Positions 49,001-61,717 of a stretch of DNA of 64,000 nt are shown in pieces; the stretch's first letter is position 1, and each line of letters opens with the position of its first letter. Location of the stretch: positions 434,001 to 498,000 of the forward strand of contig VSJF01000003.1 of the NCBI GenBank assembly GCA_009739215.1, given 5' to 3'. This DNA comes from Floccularia luteovirens (lineage: Eukaryota; Basidiomycota; Agaricomycetes; Agaricales; Squamanitaceae). The notes below the pieces were generated by a model. That model saw only the letters and a list, made by a program, of their open reading frames with translations. It had not been told where the DNA came from and ran no database searches. The translations under genes and the position numbers were made by a program.

Positions 49001-49480
49001 CGTTGGTTTGGCTTTGGTTTCCTCTTTCTCTGCTGATGGACTTTGAACATCGGATTCTTCATCCTTTCGTGCTTTCTTTCTGCTATCATTGACGGTACTG
49101 TTGGAGATTGAAGAGGATGGCCGTTTTCCATTCATGTTGGAAGAAGATGGATACATGTGCTCGGTGGGAGGAGTGCCGATTGTGTCGGAGCCTTGAGAGG
49201 AAGGGGATGAATAGTTTGGAGGCAGTGACAAGTGGTGGGGAAGGTGTGTTGGTGGTTGTTGGTAACTAGAATAATAGGGAGGATACAAAGCTAGGGCAGG
49301 GTCTATTGGAATCGAGGGCGAAGGAGGTGGTTGCATAGACTGAGACAAAGATTGATCGTGGTGGGACATTGAGTAATCCTGCTGGTGTGATAAGTGTAAG
49401 TGGTCAGGATAAGGCAATGATGAAAAGTGGTGAGAGGGTGTAGGATAATATGATGAATAAGCAAAAGGTGATGGAGACAT
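46074..49480 (-). CDS. Zn2Cys6 transcription factor (PriB-like) with fungal TF domain
   Basis: A DNA-binding regulator with two domains. The start MSPSPFAYSSYYPTPSHH (ATG at 49480) opens a Ser/Pro/Tyr/His-rich region and then KARKDEESDVQS. After an intron comes the binuclear cluster ACTVCRRLKMKCVGAEHG, then PPCKRCSTGNHECIFEE, with spacing C-x2-C-x6-C-x8-C-x2-C-x6-C, followed by the linker and coiled coil HELLTRSLRKMERTLDTVL. Further exons encode the fungal-specific middle homology region: PMTILPLRRLYIERQVQPEM, a block near 47.9 kb, then ILSRSLEFLYSGTDSPSG and FYFNYAMLVLNSFGLQNALE. The tail is acidic and Asn/Gly-rich, probably an activation domain. The cluster and linker resemble mushroom PriB proteins from memory; target genes are unknown. 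Confidence 0.88.
47344..47358. repeat. Short (AT)n microsatellite in an intron of the Zn2Cys6 gene
   Basis: About seven AT units in a row within non-coding sequence between two exons. Confidence 0.6.
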
Positions 49481-52400
49481 TGTGTCGCGAGGGTATCGAG
49501 AAGGATGCGGGTATAAATGCATGTACAACGGACAGACTATGGGTGCGTGTCTCGTATATAATGATATGCTCAGAGAAACCAGGATCTTAAAGCTAAAGCG
49601 CCATCCTTTAAAACAAAAACGCGCAGACTCACGTGTATGAGATAATGAGTGGTTTGGACCCTTTTGATGTGTTGGAGAGCACGCGTTCGCAAGCAGATTG
49701 AGTTGAGAATGGTCTACCCAGTCAGGATGCCTGAGAAACAAGAAGCCGTACAGATTTGCAAGATAACTCAAAAGCTGGGAGATATTTACACGCCAAAAAG
49801 GAAGCTCGGAGACAGATAGGAATCTGATACCGCGATGGGAGGCCGAGCGCTGTGAGAAGCTCCTAGATACGTCCAAGTTGAACAGATCTACGCCGCGAAC
49901 AGCTGTGATATGTCGGTCTATAACAAAGTTCGGGGAAGAAAGGGCGAACAGGGGACGAACTGCATGACTGATTTTTCGTGAGTCATGTGCCCCTGCAGGA
50001 CCATGCATCTGTTGTCTGCCCTGAGAACTCTCCTCGAACTCCATCACCTCGGCCGTACAGTACATACACCATATGTTTTCTTCTGTTTTATTGTCAAATC
50101 TCGTAAACCTCGCATCCAAATGTTTTTTGCTATAACAACACCCTTTCGTTTGTGACCATGTACCACTTTAATAGATTATCGACTGCGCATCATGAAGGCG
50201 GTAACTTTCTCCCACATCAGGCCATAAAAGATACTTCAAGTCACTCTAATCATTATTTTCAGTTTACAGCTCTACAATGATCCACTCACCCTTGCAGAAA
50301 GCCCACGCTTGTAAATAAAACATTCCCAACTTAGATTCTCACTTTTGGGGATATATTCTATTTGGACGAGGTCGGATTGACTGCATCTCGAACGACGTTC
50401 CCTGCATCTCCTGTCACTTGCAAACCACAATTTTGGGCCGATCTGTCCTAACACTGGAAGAACAACGGTACCTTTACCGTTCTTTCTTCAAAGTGCAACA
50501 GCGTATCTTTTTTTAAACCCATCATCCGTACTTCCGGGCTGGCGCAAATTGAGTTTAAATATTTTCATCGAGGCTGTCTACCTACTTACATACGTACGTT
50601 TGACTTGACTTGACCCGTTTCCCTGTCGTAGAATTTTTTTTTTAGAACTGTGCCAGTGCTGCATTCCTTCAAGTCTGAGTGGACCCGAAACTTCTGGTTG
50701 TCCCCTCTCAACACGATTATCCTAATCAGTCTTCAATGAATACTCATTAGCATGTGCCTACCCTCTCATTTCCGATTTCTGAAATTGGTTACAAGCCCCC
50801 GTGTTAAGCAAATAGAGTATGACAGAGAAGTTTAAGTTTCAGACTTGGCATTTTCCTTGTTGCATGAGTTGCTACCTGACCAATGTTACTAGTGCCAACT
50901 TCTCAAGCAACAGAAAAACCAACTTACTACACCTTTCATCATTTCTACTCCCCCCCTGGACTACGTGCCTTAGTTTGTTAGTGCAGATTTGAATATTACA
51001 ACCTTCCCCACCAAACTTTTCGATTTTTCTATGATATATGTGAGAGGTAGCATTCGATTGCAACACGCAAATTTCCAGTTCCCTTCCGTGAAAGTTTACA
51101 CCACCTGACCGTGATATAGATGTTTTCCCACAACCAATATCGTATTTTTCCTGGTTTGTACATCATATGGTCATATCAGAAACAGATTGGCACAATGACA
51201 GAGACTGCGGTGATTCTTGATGCAAGTGTAAGAGCAGGTAAGCAACCTAGTCAGTAACAGGCCATTCTAGATTTTTTCGTCAAAAATATCTAACGTTCCA
51301 CCCAAGAGCCGATCTGATTCATAAACCAGCTGTATGATCTCAGTTGATCATCTTACCGAGCGTTCCGTTGACTACGCTAGTGTAGTGTACACTTGGTTCA
51401 AACAATGCGCCCGAGTCGACGGTTGCAACATCAGTGAGGTAATACTGATATCATCAACCGCGTCAAGCAACTCCTAGGACGATAATACAAGTTTCGCTTG
51501 AATCTTATGGCATCCCGAATCTCTTCCATGCTTCAGAGGAATAATAGCATCGGTTTTCCAAGGATAAGCAGTTATCTACTATACGGTGTCCCCGACAAAT
51601 AGTTTAAGATCAGCAGGTCATCCCTTGAAACCCAATAGAGCTTCATTAGCGAATCGATCTTGGTAGCATGTATTCTGAACCCTTCCCGTCTATTTAAAGT
51701 GTACAAGCTTACCGCGTATTATTGTATTGCATAGATAGTCTCTTTCGCTGCATTATCACCGTGCTTGCCGAATGGTAAGTACACGCTGGGTGACGGATTT
51801 GCGATTTTGTCTCCTGACGCGGCAATGGTACATGTGCTCAAGTGCGCTTCTCATTTCCCCAAAACAGGACCTTGGAAAAAAACCAAAGTAGGACAACCTC
51901 TATCTTGTCTTAATCTCAGGGCAACGATACTCCGTCGTCTTAAAAGGGTTGATTACACCTTACGCCGTCGTCGTTTACTACTATGAGTGGTGGAAATGGT
52001 AAGCTGCTGCTTTGTTAATGAAGGGGTGAGATACTAAGTCATTATAATTCGAGGGTATACATGTCGACATTCCAGATTGTACACATCATGCTTTCTTATG
52101 GAGCCCTTATCTTACCACTATGGTTCTTGTGGACATGATGTATTACAAACGATGGCTCATTTTACGAAAAGGCGCGTATAGTGTGTCGGTGGAGAAAACC
52201 TCCTCGGGTGTTAATCGGGAAATATATATGTCGGTTCGAAACGTGTCAGCGCGGGCTTGGAGCTATCTGCCAGAGGTTGATGAATTTCCTCCATAACGAA
52301 GAACAGACAAACGTGTGCTATACGTTACACGTACTGACCCGACAACTGCCCCTAACAGCACTCAGGTTATTATTACTCTTCCAATCCTATTCCATGCCGG

Positions 52401-55400
52401 AGATTATTATTTTAGTATTCATCGGACAACTTCACCCTGTCTGATTCACTGGATTTTTGGACATCGCTCTTCTCACGCAACATACACCACCATTTTGCCA
52501 AACATGTCGTGTATTTAGAAGTCTCTCTTATCCTTTTGAAGACCTAGGTGCGATCGAGACGTATCGCAACATCATCATGCGGGTCTCTTGATAATGTGTA
52601 ACCGTCAAGATAGAGTCCTGAGAAGCGGGGCGTCGGAGTATCGTTATCCTCCGATCAATATCGAGTCGCTTAACTAGTGAACTCACTTTTTAGGAATTCT
52701 TCAAATGAATAAAGTAGAAAAGTGTTTATTGCCCTTGCATTTTTGCTGAATTCACGAAAGCTAATCGCGATCGTCCTGATATTTCATTTTGCGTCCATCT
52801 ATTGCTTGTTGTAGCAGCGTCATTTTAATTCTCAAGTGCGCGTACGCACACGTATACACTCGGTTAGTCGTAATAAACGCATGACGTTCATGGATACGAG
52901 AAACAGCATTTTTAGCTCAAGATAGCGAGCCACATCGACACATGTGTGTTCCAACGTTATCAGAAAGGGTAAGTTTTGGATTGTGGAAAATCTTTGGAGA
53001 GCATATGGAAAAGTCAAGATAGCAACTCATGTTCTAATTGTCGGACAAGGTTGCCATTTGGCGCTTCGAAGGTATGTCCGCTGAATTCTATTAGGTAAAA
53101 GCTTGGTTTAACGTTAAAACATTAACGTACTCTAACGTGCCGCACTGCTTAGTTTCACCGACCAATTCCCTGCATCCCTGCAAATCATGTATTATTATGT
53201 TTCTCCGAAGTATGTAAATAACTTGCTCTACGCGACGAAACACTCTGTAGCAAGACATTGTAGATACTGGGCGAGGATTATGGTCTTATTCCAAAAGATT
53301 GGTATGTCAAGATAGCACCACAGACTGCGGATTGATGTTATCGCATGGAACACAAAAGAACCACTTTGACTTGCACACGAGAATATTCTGGGATCAGTCG
53401 AAACCTTGAGGTCGCACCATGATCCGTGTCACGTAAGATATTATAACTCAGGAAACAAAAGCTTCCCAGACACCCCCGCCCAATACCTTGGGTACTCAAC
53501 TAGACTGAGCGGATGCCTCGGAACGCGATGAATGCTCGCTAGTAAAATTAGGGCTGTGACATCGCCCTGCTCGGATTGCTCCCCAAGAACTTAACCACGC
53601 TTAAAAGACGTTTCGCCCGTTTACCTCCACACTGAACGAGGTCCAAATCAGTCAAGTACCAAGGCTATCTCCGTCAAAAAAGGTCAGAAGTGCCTTTATC
53701 TTTTAGGAGGCCAGATACCATAGTTATGGTGAGGGAATCGGAGTCGTTACCTCTACGCATGTGTAACTGCCTCGCGTGGCTCTGGGAAAGGAAGGTTGTG
53801 AGGACTGCCTCAACCCACTCTTAATGATAGCTTTTCTCACCTGTCAATTGGAAGCGCTGACTCCGAGAATATTTTGCATTTACGTTGATTATCAAGGCAC
53901 TATGCACGTTTGACACTCTGCTATAATGAAGTGGTGGCTAGGCAGACAAGACTTGATAAAGGACAATCGCCGTTATATCCTGTTATTTAAGGGCATTTTG
54001 TCTGCCACATCGGCATCAAGATTTGAACGATAAGATGGAGATAACTAGCCATTATGAGGAAAGAAAAAAGATTAGATATCATGGGCTTCTGATACTGAAT
54101 TTCCATCGCAGGATATCGCTCCGACAAAATCGTAGAAGACTGAATCCTTCTACATAACATGCGAATAAGGAATGACGCACCAAATCACATTGTAGTTTCA
54201 ACATAGTTGGTTCTTTGTCATGAGATGTCAAATGTAGGATAAATTGGGTATATCTAGACAAATAGGTTTTTTAGCACTGCAAGGGATCAATTTCTGGGGT
54301 TATTAAAGGAAATATGAACAATGTACCGATAAACTGGAACCTCGACATTTCGACATTGGTCCTCTTGTTGGATAGGTGTGGGAAATCGAACTGAAGCGGT
54401 ACCGCAACAGCGGATTGGATCATATAGAAGGCTCAAAACCAAGATATATGGTGCAGTATATAATTGGCTGGGGGTAATTGTGACCGATGATTAGCATGCG
54501 AACAAGGTATTTGAATAACAAGAGAGATGCATAACCACTTCAGCTAGTTTTCTCCCTCGACAGCGTCGCTCGATTCATGTCGAAGCCCGATATTCCCGCA
54601 TAAGGATATGTTGGAGTTAAGTCGCGTTGACATCTTCACAAAGAGACTCCGTCCACGTGGCGGCAAAAATGGTGATGAGAAGTTTGAAACTACATTTTAT
54701 AGTTGAATGTCAGCGGTATCAATTACCATTACCCGACCTGGGATTGGTTCAGCAAAAGGTGACAATCAGAGACAACACCAACACATACATCTATAGCGCC
54801 ACACAATATCTGTAGCCTCAGGCCACGAAATGAAAGGTTAATGGACTGGTCGTACGAGGCTGTCGGGGTGATAGAATATAAAGATGTACCTAGATGACTA
54901 TCTACTCATTGCATTTTCCAAAAGACTTGGATTTATCATGTTAAAACTGTTTCGGCTCGTTTAGGAACTTACCAACTATAACAAGCATATGCGCGTTGCA
55001 TCGGATTTCCGGACGAAAATGGAAAACAAAGATGTTCAATGAACAATGAATATGCCGAAGTTTTTCAGGCGAGCTTCCTTTCGTATTCAATATTGATATA
55101 TTGAATCACAAGAAGCTGCATAACTTGGAAGGCATGGGTAGAAAATTCGAATGAATTTCAAGACAATATCGTACCTTCCTTCTATGTCCCTCCGGAAAGA
55201 TCGTTTAGCTTGGAGGTACACCCACGAGCATGATTGTGAACCGGCGTGGCAAAATGATTTGAGTAAGTAATCTCACGAGGGTTTTTTAACCTTCAATAAC
55301 ATCTTGAAATGGACCTTGGGTAAAGATCAGCAGCGAACTCGGATGAAATTCCGGCTCGGAAGCAGTTCAATCTTTGTTGTTGCTGACTGTCAATTCTTTA

Positions 55401-57100
55401 CATAGATTTTAGAAACAAATATTGGAATGGCATGGGGCAGACCATGCAACGGATAGCCGACGTCAAAGCTTTGGTTTGAGCTGAAGAAAGGGGTGTGTTT
55501 CGAAGTACTCCACTGGGGATAGTGCGTGATCTGACATAAATTTGGGTTTGTCGGTTTGTTGGGTAACCTGCATGGGACAGCAGGCGTCTATTTCCTGGGG
55601 GAAAGTACAGAGTCATGGTAACTTGTGTGATTCAAGATGGAACAACAAGCAAGCCGTCGGCATTACTCGTCTATTCGTTATATGTGATTTGGATAACCTT
55701 GACCACATACGTATGGCAGTTTATCAGTATGTCGGCTATCCATTGTTGACGTTTACACGTCCGGCCAAGTGATACTTATTGCGTTAGAATCTAGAAATTA
55801 TGATTTCAGTTATCAGAACAGTTTAACATTAAATATAATGAGGCACAATAAACAGAGCATCAAAATGCAAGTGGGCGTGTTGTGATTGGAACAAGAGAAC
55901 ATTGTACCTGTAATAGAAATAAAATGGGTGAAAATAACTTACCTACGTAAGACTTACTGCGCTTCAGCAATGCGCAGTATCCATAGTCTGTTAAGACAAG
56001 CGTGTGATAAGGATGTTTACCACTACAGATGACAGGCTCTCAGCTTACTAGTGACAGTGGCTAGGAGAATCATCAAAAACGCGATAAATGAATCGACGGA
56101 TGGTGCTGTACTGGGCTCGTCTAAAAGCACGAAAATATAATTGATCTCCCGGCTATATACACAATGGTGTGGTGTAGGGCTGGGCATGATATATTTACGG
56201 CGAATTCCTAAACAAAGGAGAAAGGGTTTAACGTTGAACCGTCAACATCAAAGGGAGTCACAAACACTTGCGTTCTACACATGTTGTGGTCCGACACTGC
56301 CAATCTGGTGCCTTATATCTTGATTACCATAAGAGCCCTGGAGATTAATGAGTACTTAAGGTACGAAGCTGAACAGTCTAATCTTCGGCACGGAGTTGGG
56401 ATGGAATGGTAAGACATCTGGGGGAAAGAAAAATGACTGCATGGGTGAATATAAGGCCTTTCAAAATTCATGGTTTCGATTTGCGCGATTGTCGAGATGT
56501 TGGTGGGCATTACAAGTACCGCAGCAGCGAGTTCGAGCTGCGGAATGCGAGAATGGGTATCATGGCACGGCAAAAAATGTGTGGTAACACGTATATATTG
56601 CTAAAGTGCTTATAGTGAGAAATGGCACACATTTCATTGGGTTGTGGAAATGAATTGTAAACTGCGCAATCAAAATACTTGGAGTGCAAACTGGATTCAC
56701 GACCGGAATCAGATTATCTTAGACATCTACACTCGGGGACTCTAGGCAAACATCCAATGGTGAAGGTTTTGTATCAAATTGAGGCTTGTAATGAAATCAT
56801 ACCTTGAAAACACAATTCAAAGAAAACGAAAACATTGCAATATAAAAATATCACACGAGTGTTTGAGCTGATGACAACCGGCTGACTCTGAACTGGTTTC
56901 GACAATCAGAATAGACAACACAACCGAGAACATATACTACGATGAGAGTCTGAATGAGGAGGTACAGTTGAAGCTGAAGAATTGGATTATTGCCGTGCTT
57001 TGTTTTGTTGTTTCTGAAAAAGCAAACTCCGAAGCTGAATGCCTCGCGGCATGAGCTGTGTGACTCTTGTTCTTATCCTTATCCCTTCAACAACAATACG
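49481..57100. other. About 7.6 kb without a convincing gene
   Basis: This includes the upstream region of the Zn2Cys6 gene. All frames from 50.1 to 57.0 kb are short, overlap in several frames, and lack family text. No reverse transcriptase, transposase, terminal repeats or tRNA boxes were recognised. Weak hints only: an ATG near 51,195 followed by MTETAVILDASVRAG and a GTAAGC donor; a hydrophobic stretch TPYAVVVYYYEWWKW near 51,950-52,000; and another (MLSYGALILPLWFLW) near 52,090-52,135. These could be remnants of a decayed membrane-protein gene, or chance. Confidence 0.4.
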
Positions 57101-60032
57101 ATGAGCGTCAACCATCGTCCTTCGCTGGTTCTGCAACCCTCAGTGAGCACAACGAAGTGCGTTGTAACCGATTATTCTGGATCTTTATGCTGACCGAAGT
57201 CTTGCAGGGTGGTGACCACAACTACGACTACGACAACTTAATGCACCTATCCAATTACCACCCTTACCTCCTCCTTCGTCTCCAAAGGATCCAAAGAACT
57301 ACCCTCTCTTGCATGCAAATCTACCCCAATCACTTCGTCAGTTCCCCCTCGTGTTTCCTAACGGTGCACGCGCTACGTTTCATGATGGCGACGGTGGTGG
57401 CGAGGAAATGCAAGAAGAACAGGAGGTCGTAGGAGGTAGTGGCTGGCGAATGTTGAAGCGAGATGAGGTGTCTGAGGATGGAAATGCTATTGGACTATCC
57501 GAAGCTGTGGAACGATATGGCAAAAAGCGAGCTCATAATAGTGATATCATGATGGAAGGCGTTGAAACTACCTCGGGCCTTAATGCGAGTGCTCCCCCTC
57601 GAAAGAAAGCTAGGGCTGCACCTCTTCCTCAAATATCAACTGTAAATGGTGCTGCTCCCCTATCGCCTTTGCCGTCGCCGCATGGGTCTCCACCACCTGA
57701 AACTATCTGGCCATCAGCCCCACCAAGTGGCGCATCTTCCCCTCTGCCACAACCACCTCTACAACCTGACCTATCGTTAACCACCTTGTTGACCCTTCCA
57801 ACCCTTCTCACTCATTTTACAAGCCTTCCGGCGCCTTTGCAATCACATTTCCTTCTTACCTTGCTACGACATTCACCACTTCCAGTTCTTCGGACATTGC
57901 ACTCCGTCCTAACACCGACTTTAGCACGCGACTTCCTGACCCTTTTACCCGCTGAACTAGTGTCCCATATCCTCAGTTTTCTTCCATTCTCAACACTTGC
58001 CCGAGCCTCTCGCGTCTCTAAAGCGTGGCGGGCTATCATCGACTCTGATCCTGTACTCTGGCGGGACTTACTCAAAAGCACCAAGATATGGTTTGGTGGG
58101 GAATCAGAAAATTCATTTGCAGATTCTATCTATGCACGACGCCGACACGCGCAGAGGGCACAGTCTCGTATACATAATCCACTCCCACTCCCCCACCCTT
58201 ACAAGATTTTATTCAAGTCAAGACACCTTACACGAACGCGTTGGGTAAATAACTTAGAACCCAAACACGTCTCTTTTCCCGCTCATGGATCATCTGTTGT
58301 CACATGCCTTATCTTCTCTCACGGCCGTATTATCTCTGCCTCAGATGATCACTCTATTCATGTATACTCGCCTGTGACAGGTGAGCTCCTTCGATCCCTG
58401 AAAGGTCATGAAGGAGGCGTATGGGCTCTCGCAGCTAGCAAGGATACTCTTGTCAGTGGCTCGACGGACCGGACGGTGCGCATATGGGACCTGGCTACCG
58501 GGCAATGTACCCATGTTTTTGGAGGACATACAAGTACTGTACGATGTTTGGCTATAGTGAGACCAGAATGGGTCGACGTAGAACACGAAGGGGGTATCAT
58601 TACAAAAGAGAAATGGCCAAAAAGACCATTGATAGTGACAGGAAGTCGAGATCATTCTCTCAGAGTGTGGACATTACCGAGACCGGGCGAGGCAGAATAT
58701 AGATGCTTTGGGTCTGATGATACAGAAGTCGACCCAACTGATGTATGCGTACGTTATTCTACCTATTTCTCTGAGCTTTCTTCTGATACACACTGTCAAT
58801 AGGATGCAGAAGAGAATCCGTATCATCGTTTGCATTTGGAAGGTCATGATCACGCTGTGAGAGCTCTTGCTGCGCGTGGCCGATTATTGGTTTCTGGAAG
58901 CTATGATTGTACCGTCCGTATTTGGGACATCATCACTGGTAATTGCAAATGGGTTTTGGTTGGGCACACTCAGAAAGGTATGTGTCTATGCTACTGATTA
59001 TCTTTATTTATCTAATCACAATTTGTAGTCTATAGTGTTGTGCTGGATCTCGGCCGTAAGCAGGCATGTTCAGGTTCCATGGATGGGACAGTCAGAGTAT
59101 GGAATCTGCAAACAGGGCAGTGTCAGCACACCCTCACTGGCCATACTTCGCTTGTAGGACTTCTTGGACTATCACCGTCTTTTCTTGTGTCTGCGGCTGC
59201 AGACTCTACGCTCCGCATCTGGGACCCTGACACAGGTGAACTGCGTCACGCACTTGCTGCTCATCCAGGGGCAATTACTTGCTTCCAGCACGACGAATTC
59301 AAAGTTCTGAGTGGGTCTGATGGTAATCTCAAAATGTGGAACATTAGGGATGGTACCGTTGTCAGGGATCTTCTCACAGGCATCACAGGGGTCTGGCAGG
59401 TGGTTTTCGAAGGGAGATGGTGTGTTGCTGCGAGTAACAATAACGACACCACTGTTCTGGATGTTTGGGACTTTGGTAATGAAGATGATGAAGACTGGCT
59501 AGGGGAGCCTCCAGGTGGCCTCTACGATGAGGACGGATCTAGTGAAGACGAAGAAGACGATGTAGACACTGCGAAGATCAAACGCATGTCTAGTATTGAA
59601 GAAGACGACGAGGATGAACAGGCTGATGTGGACGCTATGGACCAGGATCTCGTTCCTTCCGAATCCGAGTCTCTGGATATTCCATTGCAGAATGAGCACG
59701 GGCGGCAACACCGGCGCCGCGGTGGTGGAGATATCGATATTGATGATCATTCCCAACCGGACTCTGATACCGAACCAGCGGGTCGCGCTGAAGGCGTGGA
59801 GTCATCACGATGGGCATCAACCACTACAAATACCAGCACCGACACAACAGTACGACCGATGTACTTCCATAGTAATAGATCGGCCAGAGGTAGTGGCATG
59901 CCGGTACCAGCAGGGCGTAGATCTATGATAGGAGCTGCGGGACCGTCCAACGCCGCACCTCGAACTCTCCCTTCTAACGATGAGACACCTACACGACCGC
60001 GAATACGAAATCACGGAGCTCGCAGACGTTGA
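57101..60032 (+). CDS. F-box / WD40 protein of the Cdc4 (SCF ubiquitin ligase) type
   Basis: This is a substrate receptor of an SCF ubiquitin ligase. The best 5' model is a 14-codon exon (57101-57142, MSVNHRPSLVLQPS) spliced at GTGAGC to an acceptor at 57287 after a pyrimidine tract, giving DPKNYPLLHANLPQSLRQ. An ATG at 57408 is the fallback start. The F-box reads LLPAELVSHILSFLPFSTLA followed by RASRVSKAWRAIIDSDPVLW (about 57,940-58,060). Eight WD40 blades follow: VYSPVTGELL, IWDLATGQC, VWTLP, IWDIITGNC, VWNLQTGQC, IWDPDTGEL, MWNIRDGTV and VWDFG, matching the eight-bladed Cdc4/Fbw7 propeller. Introns lie near 58,741-58,801 and 58,977-59,029. The C-terminal 170 residues are acidic and then Arg-rich. 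Phosphodegron targets cannot be inferred. Confidence 0.9.
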
Positions 60033-60791
60033 ATTTGTTGTATACCTTATCAATTGTAATCGTAGTGTGTAGAGTCTACTTTACCGCTATTCCCCATCAT
60101 CCATTCCCATTTCAGGTATAATCACTTTTCCAGGAAAATATTAGTCCCTTGTGCCACTCTTTCTCTTTTGTGAAAATTATTGATTTGATATATATCATTT
60201 CGCTCCATATTTTGTGATTTGACTGTGTGAACACCGGCGCTGTCTCCTAGAAACATAAACCGTGTCATCTAGAATGGTTAACCCTTGCTAAAGTGAAGAC
60301 TACACTGTACTGAGTAAATAAGTACACGTGGCGAGAAGAGTTCTGAATAAGTCAATATGTACGCTCTACTGCGCTTCGGCGGTAAATGTCCCACAACATA
60401 TAGTAGAATGCGAGCAATTGGCTGGTAGCATGAAGCTCGGCTATATAAGAACTCTAGATCCACTGGTAGATATCGGAACACTCCGACTATATAATAGACG
60501 TTTTTAACTTTCGCAGCAACCAAAGGAGAGAACACAAGAGGACCTAAGGCGATGATAGGTGTCTCCCTCGGTGCCGCTGTTGTATGCTTCCTTTCGGAAT
60601 CTATGTCGGGAACTGAATGAAGCACTTTGTGAGAGATGTCTCTCACGTTCAATTAACAGGAAAACAGTTTACGAAGCGCGAGAATACATGAAATCGAACA
60701 AGTATATCACATCAAGTAAAATTTCTTGCAAGTATACCGTTGTGAAAATTTGAGTCTAGAAGGTCGAAAGGCCTTGACCCAATGACTTGGG
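60033..60791. other. Convergent intergenic region, no gene seen
   Basis: This lies between the 3' ends of the F-box gene and the cyclophilin gene; a 124-codon minus-strand frame at 60278-60652 has no supporting features. Confidence 0.35.
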
Positions 60792-61551
60792 TCAAACCAC
60801 TCTTCCTTTGTGAATTTTTACTTCTTCACGTGGTCTATTCGATCGAGAATTACTCAATTGTACTTTTTGTCTCGTGAGGGAAGAATTATACGCACCGATC
60901 CTGTGCATCAACAGCAACGGCACCCAGGCGTTGTACTACACGCATTCCCGAGCTAACTCGGCCGAATATCGTGTGCTTGTTGTCGAGATAAGGCGTGGGT
61001 CCCAGTGTGATGAAGAACTGGGAACCTGTCCAGGTGGTCAGATAGTTGAAGATCTCACAATTTCATGTAGAACCACTAGCCATTTGTGTTAGGACCCGAG
61101 TTTGCCATTGCGAGTATTCCTGCTCCCGTGAATCGCAGTTCGGGATGAATTTCATCTTCGCTGCTGTATCGTCAGGGACTGTCTAGATTCATTACAAAGT
61201 CCGAGTTGGCTTACAACTTTTGTCCGTAAATACTTGTCCCACCCCTCCCCGTTCCAGTAGGATCACCCCCTTGGATCATGAAGTCCTTTTGTGGAAACAA
61301 AAATTGGGCCCTTAGCCTGCAACAGAATAATTTACTTACAGATATTATGCGATGAAAAACAACCCCATTATAATATCCTCGTTTTGCAAGTTCTGCAAAA
61401 TTTTTACATGTCTAGAGTATAATGATCATTGTGTTAGCCTTACCAAGTTTCCAACTTTCGAGATAAATAATATTCGCACCCGAGGTGCATGATCCCAATA
61501 CAATTCAAGCTGAACGTCTCCAAGACTTGTTTCGAGAACTACCGAGTCCAT
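60792..61551 (-). CDS. Spliceosome-type cyclophilin (PPIL1-like peptidyl-prolyl isomerase)
   Basis: A small cyclophilin of about 155 residues, assembled from six exons: [20 protein letters not shown] with [64 protein letters not shown] with [26 protein letters not shown] with [12 protein letters not shown]; and a last exon, [13 protein letters not shown]. Active-site residues are present: H-R-I-I around FHRII (catalytic Arg), FMIQGGD and GSQFFIT. The [24 protein letters not shown] pattern matches PPIL1, which joins the activated spliceosome through SKIP/Prp45. The intron inside NG-SQFF starts with GC (ATG|GCTAGT) and ends GACAG; no GT donor keeps the frame. Confidence 0.93.
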
Positions 61552-61717
61552 TGGGGTTCTATACTCTTGTGTCGTGTGCTATGCAAGCAACTGTAAGATT
61601 GGTTTGTTCAGGGTGTACTTTGAAAGCCAGTGACCGAGTTAGACGTTTTCAAGGTCCCGTGACTACTTGTCATCTCTGCCACTGCCAACCAATAATTCTC
61701 GACTTGATTCTGGAATC
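61552..61717. promoter_or_regulatory. Divergent promoter region (cyclophilin / DTD1)
   Basis: 166 bp between divergent start codons at 61551 and 61718; both promoters must lie here. Confidence 0.4.

Noticed and set aside
57067..57432. Plus-strand 121-codon frame at the start of the F-box gene
   Set aside because: It reads through the predicted first intron in a frame different from the F-box protein and has no family text.
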